In this document: positions 8,633 through 17,449 of the stretch, in pieces
Numbering within the stretch: the stretch's first letter is position 1
How the letters are laid out: every line of letters begins with the position of its first letter
DNA from: Hyphomicrobiales bacterium
GTDB lineage: Bacteria; Pseudomonadota; Alphaproteobacteria; Rhizobiales; Rhizobiaceae
Length of the DNA stretch: 64,000 nt
Reading direction: 5' to 3'
Assembly: GCA_900471925.1 (NCBI GenBank)
Contig: UCGV01000032.1
Span: forward strand, 62,001-126,000
Notes under the pieces: model-generated
Database searches by the model: none
What the model was told of the DNA's origin: nothing
What the model saw: the letters and a program-made list of their open reading frames with translations, nothing else
Translations under genes and position numbers: made by a program

Positions 8633-8828
8633 TGCCGGATGAAGCCCATCGGATGGCGCTTCTCCGTTCTCGCGCGCATCGCGGATGCTTTGATTCCCTG
8701 CCAGAATAGTGCCGTTGTGATCGGCTATTTCGGAAGCGTCCCGGTGGTCACAACAAGAACAGGGCGATCGTCGGCCGGCTCACCAGGGGCAGGCCAGCGC
8801 CCAAACAAATGGGGGAAACGGCAAACCC

Positions 8829-10139
8829 ATGGCAGACATGACCCACTCCACAACATCAGGTCCGCGCACTGCAGTTGAAGGCCCCTTCACGCGCTTCCTG
8901 CGGGCGACGGAAATAGACACCCGCCTTCTCGGCATGATCGGCGCTCTGCTGGTCATCTGGGTCGGCTTTCACATCTATACCGACGGCCTGTTCCTGACAC
9001 CCAGAAACCTCTGGAACCTCTCGGTACAGACGACCGAGATCGCGGTTCTCGCGACCGGCATGGTGCTCGTCATCGTGACCCGGAACATCGACCTGTCGAT
9101 CGGCTCGATCCTTGGCTTTGTCGCCATGGTCATGGGCGTGGTCCAGGCGAAGTTCCTGCCGCAATATCTGGGCTTCGACAATTCCTTCACATGGGTGATC
9201 ACGCTGATCGCCGGCCTGATCGTCGGCACCGCCATCGGCACGTTCCAGGGCGTCATCATCGCCTTCATGGGCGTGCCCTCCTTCATCGTCACACTCGGCG
9301 GCTTCCTCGCCTGGCGCGGCCTTGCCTGGTATGTCACGAGCGGCCAGACCGTCGCCCCCCTCGACACCACCTTCCGCATCATGGGCGGCGGTGCCGAAGG
9401 CGCGATCGGCGCAACATGGAGCTGGATCATCGGCATCATTGCCTGCGTGCTGATTGTCGTCTCCATCATCGGCTCGCGCCACCAGCGCCGGCGCTTCAAC
9501 TTCCCGCGTCGTCCGCTCTGGGCCGAATATTTCCTCGGCGTACTCGGCTGCGCCATGGTGCTCGGCGCCATCTGGGTGTCGACCATCTATTACTGGCCGC
9601 CAGCCATCGCCAAGCGCTATGCCGATGCCAATAACATCACCATGCCCGAAGGCGGCCTGATGATCCCTTACGGCATTGCCGTGCCGGTCCTGATCGCCAT
9701 CCTCGTCGGCATCGTCATGACCTTTATCGCCACCCGTCTGCGCTTCGGCCGCTATGTCTTCGCGATCGGCGGCAACCCGGAAGCTGCCGTGCTTGCCGGT
9801 ATCAAGACTCGCTGGATCACGGTACGCATCTTCGCGCTGATGGGCTTCCTCGCAGCCGTCGCCGCCGCGATCTCCACGGCACGCCTCAACGCCGCCGCCA
9901 ACTCGCAGGGCACGACTTACGAGCTCTACACGATTGCGGCAGCCGTCATCGGCGGCACCTCGCTCGCAGGCGGCACCGGCACCATCGCCGGCGCCATGCT
10001 CGGCGCGCTTGTCATGCAGTCGCTTCAGTCGGGCATGGGTCTCGCCAATGTCGATACGCCCATCCAGAACGTCGTCGTCGGCGCGGTGCTCGTCATTGCC
10101 GTCTGGCTCGACACTGTCTATCGCTCCCGTGCGAAGTAA
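8829..10139 (+). CDS. xylH: Xylose ABC transporter permease
   Basis: Inner-membrane subunit forming the xylose channel. At 436 aa with about ten or more hydrophobic segments it matches the long XylH-type permeases rather than the shorter RbsC type. Family motifs include VLVIVTRNIDLSIGSILGF near residue 80 and the C-terminal AAVIGGTSLAGGTGTIAGAMLGAL. The start at 8829 has GGGGG about 10 bp upstream; an in-frame ATG lies three codons on. It is preceded by a 249-bp spacer with a hairpin and followed 14 bp later by xylG. Confidence 0.9.
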   Translation: MADMTHSTTSGPRTAVEGPFTRFLRATEIDTRLLGMIGALLVIWVGFHIYTDGLFLTPRNLWNLSVQTTEIAVLATGMVLVIVTRNIDLSIGSILGFVAMVMGVVQAKFLPQYLGFDNSFTWVITLIAGLIVGTAIGTFQGVIIAFMGVPSFIVTLGGFLAWRGLAWYVTSGQTVAPLDTTFRIMGGGAEGAIGATWSWIIGIIACVLIVVSIIGSRHQRRRFNFPRRPLWAEYFLGVLGCAMVLGAIWVSTIYYWPPAIAKRYADANNITMPEGGLMIPYGIAVPVLIAILVGIVMTFIATRLRFGRYVFAIGGNPEAAVLAGIKTRWITVRIFALMGFLAAVAAAISTARLNAAANSQGTTYELYTIAAAVIGGTSLAGGTGTIAGAMLGALVMQSLQSGMGLANVDTPIQNVVVGAVLVIAVWLDTVYRSRAK

Positions 10140-10153
10140 GAGGAGTACGAACC

Positions 10154-10936
10154 ATGGCTGAACAACGCACTCCCCTTGTCGAATTGAAGAATATCTCGAT
10201 CTCCTTCGGCGGTATCCACGCGGTCGACAACGCTTCCGTCGATCTCTATCCCGGTGAAGTCGTGGCCCTTCTCGGCCATAACGGCGCCGGCAAGTCGACC
10301 CTGATCAAGATCCTCTCCGGCGCCTACAAGCGCGACAGCGGCGAAATCCTGATCAACGGCGAACCGGTCGATATCCGCAATCCGCGCGATGCCAAGAAGT
10401 TCGGCATCGAGACGATCTACCAGACGCTCGCCGTCGCCGATAATGTCGACGCCGCCGCCAACCTCTATCTCGGCCGCGAGCTGAAGACCCGCTGGGGCAC
10501 GCTCGACGACGTCGCGATGGAACATTCCGCCCGCGAGGTGATGGGGCGCCTGAACCCCAACTTCAAGCGCTTCAAGGAACCGGTCAAGGCGCTCTCCGGC
10601 GGTCAGCGCCAGTCCGTCGCCATTGCGCGCGCCATCCTGTTCAACGCCCGCATCCTGATCATGGACGAGCCGACGGCAGCCCTTGGTCCGCAGGAAACGG
10701 CGCAGGTGGGCGAACTCATCAAGCAGCTGAAAAAGGAAGGCATCGGCATCTTCCTCATCAGCCACGACATCCACGACGTCTTCGACCTCGCGGATCGTGT
10801 CTCTGTCATGAAGAACGGCCAGGTCGTCGGCCACGCCCGCACCGAGGATGTCACCAAGGATGAAGTCCTCGGCATGATCATCCTCGGCAAGGTGCCCCCC
10901 AAGGCCATCCCCGGCCCCGGCGCCATGCAGGTCTGA
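10154..10936 (+). CDS. xylG: Xylose ABC transporter ATP-binding protein (single-domain)
   Basis: ATPase that energises XylH. Walker A GHNGAGKST, signature LSGGQRQS, Walker B ILIMDEPTAALG and the switch histidine (ISHD) are all present. At 260 aa it has one nucleotide-binding domain, unlike the roughly 510-aa tandem XylG of enteric bacteria or GguA in this same window, so it should work as a homodimer. This short form, as in the rhizobial fructose ATPase FrcA, is common in the group. AGGAGT precedes the ATG. Confidence 0.88.
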   Translation: MAEQRTPLVELKNISISFGGIHAVDNASVDLYPGEVVALLGHNGAGKSTLIKILSGAYKRDSGEILINGEPVDIRNPRDAKKFGIETIYQTLAVADNVDAAANLYLGRELKTRWGTLDDVAMEHSAREVMGRLNPNFKRFKEPVKALSGGQRQSVAIARAILFNARILIMDEPTAALGPQETAQVGELIKQLKKEGIGIFLISHDIHDVFDLADRVSVMKNGQVVGHARTEDVTKDEVLGMIILGKVPPKAIPGPGAMQV

Positions 10937-10955
10937 TAAAAGCAGCATCCAGGAA

Positions 10956-10992
10956 GGAAACTCCGCCGCCCGCAAGGACCGGCGGAGTTTCC
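10956..10992 (+). terminator. Terminator-like hairpin after xylFHG
   Basis: GGAAACTCCGCCG pairs with CGGCGGAGTTTCC (13 bp, 11-nt loop) starting 19 bp after the xylG stop. The T tract is weak (ATTTAT). Confidence 0.6.
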
Positions 10993-11127
10993 ATTTATGG
11001 CATGAGCTGGGTCGGAAATCGCTTTAAAAGCCAAGTCCCCGAAATTCCGTGAACTTCGCGATTGAAGCAGAGCCAAAGCTAGGCTAAGAACCACCCATCG
11101 GACGACGATGAATCAATCGTCAGGCAT

Positions 11128-11204
11128 GCACCCGTAGCTCAGCTGGATAGAGTGTTGGATTCCGATTCCAAAGGTCACAGGTTCGAATCCTGTCGGGTGC
11201 GCCA
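11128..11204 (+). tRNA. tRNA-Arg (anticodon CCG)
   Basis: A 77-nt cloverleaf with acceptor arms GCACCCG / CGGGTGC, a D arm (GCTCAGCTGGATAGAGT), anticodon stem TTGGA / TCCAA around TTCCGAT (anticodon CCG), T loop GGTTCGAATCC and an encoded CCA. It reads the CGG arginine codon. Its 3' end borders a stretch of accessory-looking genes. Confidence 0.95.
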
Positions 11205-11630
11205 CCGCCCTAAATTTTATCAAAAAAATCAATCATTTATCAGAGCGCACGGGATCATATTCCCAACATTCGCTCCCACCTTCAATGTTGGAACAGAACG
11301 GAGGTCTTCGGAACTTCGTCGAATTTCTTCTCATGGCTATGGCGCGGCTGCGCTCCCCGAGTGACACCAAGGTAGCGGCCACCCTCATTATTTGCAGGTG
11401 AAAAACGTCTCGCGCGATACTGATAGTCATAAGGATTCGGCAATGCGCCGTTAACTTTTCCCTCGGTAGGTTGCGCGCGGGGTGAGATGGTCGAAGATCG
11501 GCTGTCTCAATGTTATTGGTAACGACAGAAATTCTCAAAAATCAAAATTTTCGCTAGCGCATGAAGCCTTAGCTATTTTTCGCCAGAGCCGTCCATCAGG
11601 GGCAAGCCTAGCGTCAAAGTGGGGTAGGCA
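11205..11630. other. Spacer after tRNA-Arg with no supported gene
   Basis: This 426-bp stretch is more AT-rich than its surroundings. Open frames on both strands overlap each other, lack good ribosome-binding sites and show no recognisable domain. I looked for a copy of the tRNA 3' end (an attachment-site scar) and did not see one here. Confidence 0.5.
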
Positions 11631-12227
11631 ATGACTGGTATTTCCAACGTAAATTCAACGGCGCTTTTCATCTTGCAGCAGGCAGGTTCTGTCAGCGCAA
11701 TCGAGCCAAAGAAGTCGGCGTCTGATAGCTTGATCGCGACGGCAAATGGGATCGCTGACAAGATCGGTGTCACGAAACAGCCGGGACAAGCGGAGTCGAA
11801 GATTTCCGAGGCGATGTTTAGCGTCACGAGCGTCGATGTCCTTAAGGAAAAACTCGCCCTGATCGACCGCGCCGCCGAGGCCCTGGGTTTCGATGCAGAT
11901 TCGTACAGCTCCAAAGCAGACCTCTCGCACGATATGCGGAAGGCGCTCATCGTAATGGGCGCACAGGAAGGCGGCGAAGATCGGATCGCTGCAATGGAGA
12001 AGGAACTGGGGCTCGACAAGCTCGGAGTGTCCCTGATGGACGTCGCGATCAGCGCGAAAGACCCTGAAGCCGAAGATATCGTGTCAAAGGCTTTGGAAGA
12101 ACAAGCAGGTCAGGATAAAAAGAGCGACGAGCTTAAGGACAAGGACGCGAAGTCTGATGCTTCGCAACCATTGTTGGTGAAGCCGGATGACGCTGGTCTT
12201 TACAGCGTTGGTGTCACTCAAGCCTGA
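11631..12227 (+). CDS. Hypothetical protein, highly charged C terminus
   Basis: A 198-aa protein with no signal peptide or membrane segment. The N terminus is Ser/Ala-rich, the middle (residues about 45-150) looks helical, and the tail (about 155-185) is a Lys/Asp/Glu-rich low-complexity stretch (QDKKSDELKDKDAKSDAS). I do not recognise the family. It is a lone gene ended by an excellent terminator 25 bp downstream, which supports real expression. Its composition differs from its neighbours, in keeping with an accessory gene next to a tRNA. Confidence 0.65.
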   Translation: MTGISNVNSTALFILQQAGSVSAIEPKKSASDSLIATANGIADKIGVTKQPGQAESKISEAMFSVTSVDVLKEKLALIDRAAEALGFDADSYSSKADLSHDMRKALIVMGAQEGGEDRIAAMEKELGLDKLGVSLMDVAISAKDPEAEDIVSKALEEQAGQDKKSDELKDKDAKSDASQPLLVKPDDAGLYSVGVTQA

Positions 12228-12252
12228 TCCTTGCGGCCTTTTTTAGATTTTT

Positions 12253-12289
12253 ACGAGGTGGGAAGTTTTTCCCACCTCGTTTTGTTTTT
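12253..12289 (+). terminator. Strong Rho-independent terminator
   Basis: ACGAGGTGGGAA and TTCCCACCTCGT form a perfect 12-bp stem with a GTTT loop, followed by TTTGTTTTT. Confidence 0.92.
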
Positions 12290-12382
12290 ACGCAGAGCAT
12301 TTCCTGTAGCCCGGCGTCCGTCCCTGCCCTTTCAGCTGCTTGCGATAAAAGCGCACCGCTTCCGGCTAAAGCTGTCGCTGGC

Positions 12383-12658
12383 ATGTTGGCTACTTATGCG
12401 CTTTCGCCCATCGGTATCATCCCCGATTTCATCGCCGTATTCGGATATCTTGACGATCTGGTCATCCTACCGGTCGGCGTGCTTCGGGCTGGCCGACTTA
12501 TTCCGCCACCTCTTATGTCGCAGTTCTGGACACAAGCCGCACGCCAGCATGGGCACCCTCAAAGCGAGGCCGGCGTCATCGCGATCACCGCAATTTGGTC
12601 GGCCGGCGCACTGCTTTCGGGGTGGTTTGCCTTAAAATACCTCAATTGGGTCGGATAG
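12383..12658 (+). CDS. DUF1232 (YkvA-like) membrane protein, possibly 5'-truncated
   Basis: The 91-aa frame carries the DUF1232 signature YALSPIGIIPDFIAVFGYLDDLVILPVGV and a C-terminal hydrophobic segment (VIAITAIWSAGALLSGWFALKYL). Family members normally have about 35-45 residues before this motif. Reading upstream in the same frame gives residues that resemble that part (ACDKSAPLPAKAVAGMLATYALSP), but no ATG, GTG or TTG start is present back to the terminator at 12253-12289. The gene has therefore probably lost its 5' end, or uses a non-standard start. Function of the family is unknown. Confidence 0.55.
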   Translation: MLATYALSPIGIIPDFIAVFGYLDDLVILPVGVLRAGRLIPPPLMSQFWTQAARQHGHPQSEAGVIAITAIWSAGALLSGWFALKYLNWVG

Positions 12659-12699
12659 GTCCGCTTTTAATCTCGCCCGAAGCCAGTTCGCGAGAATGT

Positions 12700-14748
12700 A
12701 TGGTGTCCATCAGGGGAGAAAGTCCCATTCGATCCTCTCTCCGAAACGACAATAATCATCAACATCATCGCGCTGATATCGATGGATTGCGCGCTATCGC
12801 CATCCTCCCGGTCGTCCTATTTCACGCCGGCGTAGCCGGTCTTGGTGGCGGTTTTGTCGGCGTCGATGTGTTTTTCGTTATCTCGGGCTACCTGATGTCC
12901 AGCCTGATCGCCAGCGAGATGACACAGGGTGAGTTCAGTCTACTCGGCTTCTATGGCCGGCGCATAAGGCGAATCTTCCCCGCTCTTTTTGCGATGATGC
13001 TGACTTGCGCTATCGTGGCCTGGTTCGCCTTCATGCCGCAGGAGCTTCTTTATTTCGCCCGCAGCATGACGGCCGCCGCCCTCTTCATCTCGAACATCCA
13101 GTTCGGCAAGGAAGCGGGCTATTTCGATATCGGCGCGCAGATGAAACCGCTGCTGCATACCTGGTCTTTGGCGGTCGAAGAACAGTTCTACATCGGCTTC
13201 CCGCTTATCATGATCCTGCTGCACAGGCTCGCACCGCGGCGGATAGTGCCCGTCACTCTCATCGCATTGGCCGCATCCTTCGCAGCCGGCATCGGGGCGT
13301 TGAACCGCGATCCGACGGCAGCCTTCTACCTGTCGCAATATCGCGTATGGGAGCTTCTGATCGGTGTCGTACTGGGGCTGAGGGCCATTCCCGAACTACG
13401 GAGCGAGACCAACCGGCAGGTTTTGGCGGCGACTGGCCTCGTGCTGATCGGCATTGCGGTCTTTACCTTTACCGAGACCATGGCCTTCCCGGGATTTGCC
13501 GCATGGCTGCCCTGTCTCGGCGCAGCCTGCATCATCCATGCGCGCGCCGGCGATGGCATAGTCGGCCGCGTTCTGGCACAGCGACCCCTGATCTTCCTTG
13601 GCCTGATATCCTATTCGCTCTATCTCTGGCACTGGCCCATCATCGTCTTTACGCGTTATTTCACCGGCCATGAGCTCACGCCCGCGCTACGTCTCGTTGT
13701 TATTGTCGCCTCACTCGTTGTTGCCATTGCGTCGTGGCACTTCATCGAAAAACCGTTCCGCAAAGGCCGGGTCTTGCTCACGGGCAGGCTTCTTCCGACA
13801 ATGGCGGCGGTTGTGCTCGTCGGGGTGACGGCGGGCGCTGGGGCGCTGGTGGTCATGAGCGGCGGAGCACCCGGCCGATTGCCGGCCGATGTCCGCGCCA
13901 TCTACGCCGCAACGTACGATCGCAGCAATTTCTATCGCGAAGGCTGCTTCAGCGAGTCCGATCACAGGGGGCCGTCCAACGCCGATATCGAAAATGGCAG
14001 GGTCTGCGCCTTGGGTAACCTGGCCGATCTCGGTCCCGACTTCCTCGTCTGGGGCGATTCACACGCCGCGGCGATGGCACCGGCAATCGATGCCGCCGCA
14101 GCGGCTAGCGGCTTCGGTGGCATGTTTGCGGCCCATGCCTCCTGCCCGCCGCTTACCGACGTGCCACTTGCAACCAACGGTGATACGCGCCGTTGCACCG
14201 CTTTCAATGACGCGGTGCGTGACCTGATCCGCGAGAAGCACATCCCGCTCGTGTTCATGCTGGCCTATTGGCCCAAATATGTTCACCAGTCCGAATTGCC
14301 GAATCAGGGCGACTATTTCGACGCTTCCGTTCCCCCGAGCCTCGCCGACTACTCTACGCCCGTGGCAACGGCGCTCGACACCACCCTGGCGCAGTTGAAG
14401 CAGGAAGGCGTCAAGGTCGTCCTGGTCATGGACGTGCCGGAGATGGGCCATTTTGTGCCAGAGGCACTTGCCAAGGCCAAGCTTGAAGGCACCTCGTCGG
14501 ATATTGCTCCGCCTCTGTCTTATATCGCCGAACGACAGGCGCTTGCTCGCTCCGTTCTGGAAAAATCTGCAGCCAAATACGATGCGATGATCGTCGACCC
14601 GCTGCCCTCCTTCTGCGACAACGATCGCTGTCATGCGTCCCGAGGCGGAGTTCCGCTCTATATCGATGCCGATCATATCACCGCCTCCGCTGCCAAAAGG
14701 CTCGGCTATCTTTTCGCACCCGTATTCAAGATGGCGCAAAACATCTGA
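12700..14748 (+). CDS. Acyltransferase (OafA/YrhL type) fused to an SGNH domain
   Basis: Predicted to O-acetylate a cell-surface polysaccharide or LPS sugar. The N-terminal 360 residues are an acyltransferase-3 membrane domain with about ten helices and the motifs DIDGLRAIAILPVVLFH, GGFVGVDVFFVISGYL, RRIRRIFPAL and TWSLAVEEQFY. The C-terminal 260 residues form a periplasmic SGNH-like domain with FLVWGDSHAAAMAP (GDSH block) and DADHITASAAKRL (D/H block). The product is 682 aa from ATG 12700. The frame is open further upstream across the DUF1232 gene, but the acyltransferase domain starts here. The substrate is unknown; glycosyltransferase genes lie 0.9 kb downstream. Confidence 0.88.
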   Translation: MVSIRGESPIRSSLRNDNNHQHHRADIDGLRAIAILPVVLFHAGVAGLGGGFVGVDVFFVISGYLMSSLIASEMTQGEFSLLGFYGRRIRRIFPALFAMMLTCAIVAWFAFMPQELLYFARSMTAAALFISNIQFGKEAGYFDIGAQMKPLLHTWSLAVEEQFYIGFPLIMILLHRLAPRRIVPVTLIALAASFAAGIGALNRDPTAAFYLSQYRVWELLIGVVLGLRAIPELRSETNRQVLAATGLVLIGIAVFTFTETMAFPGFAAWLPCLGAACIIHARAGDGIVGRVLAQRPLIFLGLISYSLYLWHWPIIVFTRYFTGHELTPALRLVVIVASLVVAIASWHFIEKPFRKGRVLLTGRLLPTMAAVVLVGVTAGAGALVVMSGGAPGRLPADVRAIYAATYDRSNFYREGCFSESDHRGPSNADIENGRVCALGNLADLGPDFLVWGDSHAAAMAPAIDAAAAASGFGGMFAAHASCPPLTDVPLATNGDTRRCTAFNDAVRDLIREKHIPLVFMLAYWPKYVHQSELPNQGDYFDASVPPSLADYSTPVATALDTTLAQLKQEGVKVVLVMDVPEMGHFVPEALAKAKLEGTSSDIAPPLSYIAERQALARSVLEKSAAKYDAMIVDPLPSFCDNDRCHASRGGVPLYIDADHITASAAKRLGYLFAPVFKMAQNI

Positions 14749-15142
14749 GGACCAGGCCGATCAACAACTGCAGGATAATGCGTTGGTGGGCCTGAAGCCG
14801 CGGCTACACGCCGGATTTACGGCGGTCCTTGGCTGATACTGGAAATCGACGGGGTTGGAGCTTTGATGCGTCGTGCAGGATAAAGCCGGGGTGGCGAGGC
14901 CGATCATCAAGCCGGATATCAAAGTGTGCCGAGTCCGCCCATTACGGCAACCTTCCAGTACCTCGAACCATAGACCCGCCAGATGACCAGAAAAAGCCCA
15001 TCGACCGACCCAACTCCTGCACGCAGCTTGCAATTGGATGCGTCAGGTCTGGGTACGTGGCTGTTGGCGTTACTGATGGGAATGAAGCGCAAAACAGCCA
15101 CAGAAAGAACCCGCCCATGCCGGCTGCCTCCAATCGCATAGG
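14749..15142. other. Spacer with no supported gene
   Basis: In this 394-bp stretch several overlapping short frames occur on both strands, some mildly hydrophobic, but none has a good ribosome-binding site or recognisable motif. A decayed small membrane protein gene is possible and not demonstrable by eye. Confidence 0.45.
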
Positions 15143-15364
15143 CTAGTGGCAACCCCGCTTCTGCATCCGCTTTATAATCTTCGCCTTTTTCTCTGCTTCG
15201 TCGCCAGGCCTCTTGCCGCCCGTCGTTCGCGATAAACGTTCCTGCATCTGTTCGCAGGTTCGGCGCGGGCTATTATCGTCCCGATCTTTTCGGCGCGCGT
15301 CAGCTTCGTCGATGCCGCTCATCAAAATTGCAGCAGAAACGAAGCTAGCAATTGCGGTTCTCAA
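15143..15364 (-). CDS. Small exported basic protein
   Basis: A 73-aa product with a plausible signal peptide (residues 1-23, FVSAAILMSGIDEADA) and a highly charged mature part rich in R, K, D and E with two cysteines (CEQMQERL and a C-terminal GCH). No family recognised. Small secreted proteins of this shape are common in rhizobia. Confidence is moderate because the evidence is composition only. Confidence 0.55.
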   Translation of the reverse strand: MRTAIASFVSAAILMSGIDEADARRKDRDDNSPRRTCEQMQERLSRTTGGKRPGDEAEKKAKIIKRMQKRGCH

Positions 15365-15620
15365 TTGAGCCTACCTTCGGGGCGGATTGATTGCGACCCA
15401 CAGATCACCCGGACATCATACCATGATTGGGTGGTGAATGTTTGCGAATACGCCTCCCCGAAAAGTAGAAACTCCAGATGGCATTGACAAAACTCTCTCG
15501 TGCGCAATGTTTGATCGTTAACGCGGTGGCGTGCGGTTGGGCTTTCCTGAATTTTCACTGAATAAACAGGCTCAGTGAGACTTCTGTCGTCGTTCAATAC
15601 TGAGTTTCTCAGGGGGCGGG

Positions 15621-17414
15621 ATGTCGGTTCGCATATATAGCAAGGCGGTATACGTATTCACGGATGCGCGAATGCTGCCGGCAGCATGCTGCACGCTTCT
15701 GTCTGTCGTGCGTCACAGTCAAGAGAACGATATCAAGCTGGTCATCGTCGGCATCGACCTGCCTGAAGACCAGAAAGCCTGCGTTGCCAGCTTCAACAGT
15801 GTGAACGGCATCGATATTGACGTCATCGATTTTGCCTTCCCCGCAGACATACCCGAAACCGCCGGCCGCTGGCACAAATCCACGCTTGCGCGCCTCTACC
15901 TCGACGAGTTGATGGACAAGGCGCTGGAGCGCGTTCTCTACCTCGATGCAGATATATTGGCCGTTGGCAATGTCCAGGCGCTCTTCGATGCCGATCTCAA
16001 CGGCAAGGCGATCGGTGCTGTCGATGACTACGTCACTGCCTTCCCCGAGAAAATCGAACAGCGCGAGCGGGAGCTCGGCCTCGATCCGGGCGCCGGATAT
16101 TTCAATGCCGGCGTCTTTCTCATGGATTGCGCCGCCGTTCGGGCCGGCGCTTATTTCGAGACTGCGCGTTCGCTGCTGCGATCGGGGCGATGCTTTGCCT
16201 CCAACGACCAGGATATTCTCAACATTGCCTTTCGTGGAAGGTGGCAGCGGCTGGACAACCGATGGAATGTTCAGACCGGGATCATGCCCTATATCCGCAA
16301 TCCTGTGCTGCTGCATTTCACCGGACGTCGCAAGCCGTGGCATTCTTCGCTTCAAACAGGGCAATCTGCCTATGCCGAGATCTATTCCAGCATGCTCGCG
16401 AAAACGCCGTGGTCGGGATTTGTCAGCCGGCGCAGTCCTTCCCGAAAGGCGACCGATTATCTTCTGTCGCTTGGCAAGCGTGCCGGCGCAGTGCACCGCT
16501 CCCAACAACTGAAAGCGCATTTTAGCTCGAATGAGGTCTCGATGGCTGAAAGGAATGCAACCCCTGAGAGTTCCGGAGATCAAGTCTTTGATGCAAAGGG
16601 GGATGACGCCTGGCGGGCATTCTTCAATCGCTATTCGCACATCGTTCTGGTGGCCAATAGCGAGGCTGCCGATCCGGAATCGATGCGGGCGGAGTTTCCG
16701 GGCGATACGTTGTTCGTCTTCTTCAACAAGGTCTACAAGGTTCTCGACGAGACTTTTCCCGGGCATACCATTCTCGTGGCGCGAAGCGGCATGATGGGCG
16801 CCAATATCGTCCATCGGCGGGAAGTGGATGAGGTGCTGAAATTCTTCACTTCGGACAAGTTTCTCGGCGTTCTGAATCTTCGTACGACACCCGAGGAGCG
16901 CTTCAGTCCCGTCGCCGCATTCAACGGTGCGACCGTCATGTACGGCGATCTCGAGACGCTGATGGCGGGGCACTATCCGCCGGACAAGATCCCGACAAGC
17001 GGCTTTGCGCTGGTCGCGTGGATGCGCGAGCTTCAGCTGACGCCAAAGATCGTGCTCGCCGGATTTTCCGGAAAGCGCAGCGCACGCTGGAAGGTCTTCG
17101 ACGTTCATGACTGGACATTCGAGCGCATCTATTTCAGGCTTCTGGCGCAAAGGGGTCTCATCACCAGCGCTGAACACACCAGGCCATCGCGCTTCGATCT
17201 TCTGACACGGCATTTTCCCGACGCGAAATTCGAGGAGATTCAGGCGGCGACCAACGATGCGCTCTCCACGCGGCTCGATCACGCGCTGACCCTCATCGAC
17301 AACCTGATGTCACTCACCAAATGGCAGCGGGCGCTCGATCAGGCTTTTCGCAAGGCGCGACCAAAGACCCGCAAGCAGCGCGAGCTCGACCGCCAGAAGA
17401 AGCAAGCTTCCTGA
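15621..17414 (+). CDS. Two-domain glycosyltransferase: GT8 plus GT29-like C-terminal domain
   Basis: Residues 1-270 are a family-8 glycosyltransferase: the metal-binding DxD is in RVLYLDADILAVG, with the acceptor loop GYFNAGVFLMD, the SNDQDILNIAF motif and the HFTGRRKPWH segment typical of LgtC/WaaJ-type galactosyl- or glucosyltransferases. Residues about 330-520 form a second domain. Its VVANSE start, KIPTSGFALVAWMREL and AGFSGKRSARWKVFDVHDWTFER resemble bacterial sialyltransferase-like (GT29) sequences, a call I make from pattern only. The tail is Lys/Arg-rich. The product is 597 aa. It lies 35 bp upstream of another glycosyltransferase and probably acts on LPS or capsule. Confidence 0.8.
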   Translation: MSVRIYSKAVYVFTDARMLPAACCTLLSVVRHSQENDIKLVIVGIDLPEDQKACVASFNSVNGIDIDVIDFAFPADIPETAGRWHKSTLARLYLDELMDKALERVLYLDADILAVGNVQALFDADLNGKAIGAVDDYVTAFPEKIEQRERELGLDPGAGYFNAGVFLMDCAAVRAGAYFETARSLLRSGRCFASNDQDILNIAFRGRWQRLDNRWNVQTGIMPYIRNPVLLHFTGRRKPWHSSLQTGQSAYAEIYSSMLAKTPWSGFVSRRSPSRKATDYLLSLGKRAGAVHRSQQLKAHFSSNEVSMAERNATPESSGDQVFDAKGDDAWRAFFNRYSHIVLVANSEAADPESMRAEFPGDTLFVFFNKVYKVLDETFPGHTILVARSGMMGANIVHRREVDEVLKFFTSDKFLGVLNLRTTPEERFSPVAAFNGATVMYGDLETLMAGHYPPDKIPTSGFALVAWMRELQLTPKIVLAGFSGKRSARWKVFDVHDWTFERIYFRLLAQRGLITSAEHTRPSRFDLLTRHFPDAKFEEIQAATNDALSTRLDHALTLIDNLMSLTKWQRALDQAFRKARPKTRKQRELDRQKKQAS

Positions 17415-17449
17415 ATGAAACACACAATTTATGCCAAGGAGAAATTGAT

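Noticed and set aside
15361..15597. A 78-codon minus-strand frame between the small exported protein and the glycosyltransferase
   Set aside because: No ribosome-binding site, domain or signal sequence, and it overlaps the presumed promoter of the glycosyltransferase operon.
11205..15620. Integrated plasmid or prophage after tRNA-Arg
   Set aside because: No integrase, phage structural gene, replication gene or second att-like repeat was visible; only the looser island suggestion is kept.
15609..17282. Open frame of 557 codons antisense to the two-domain glycosyltransferase
   Set aside because: It is the reverse shadow of a GC-rich gene with clear GT8 motifs; its own translation has no domain and a shadow-type Arg/Asp/His composition.
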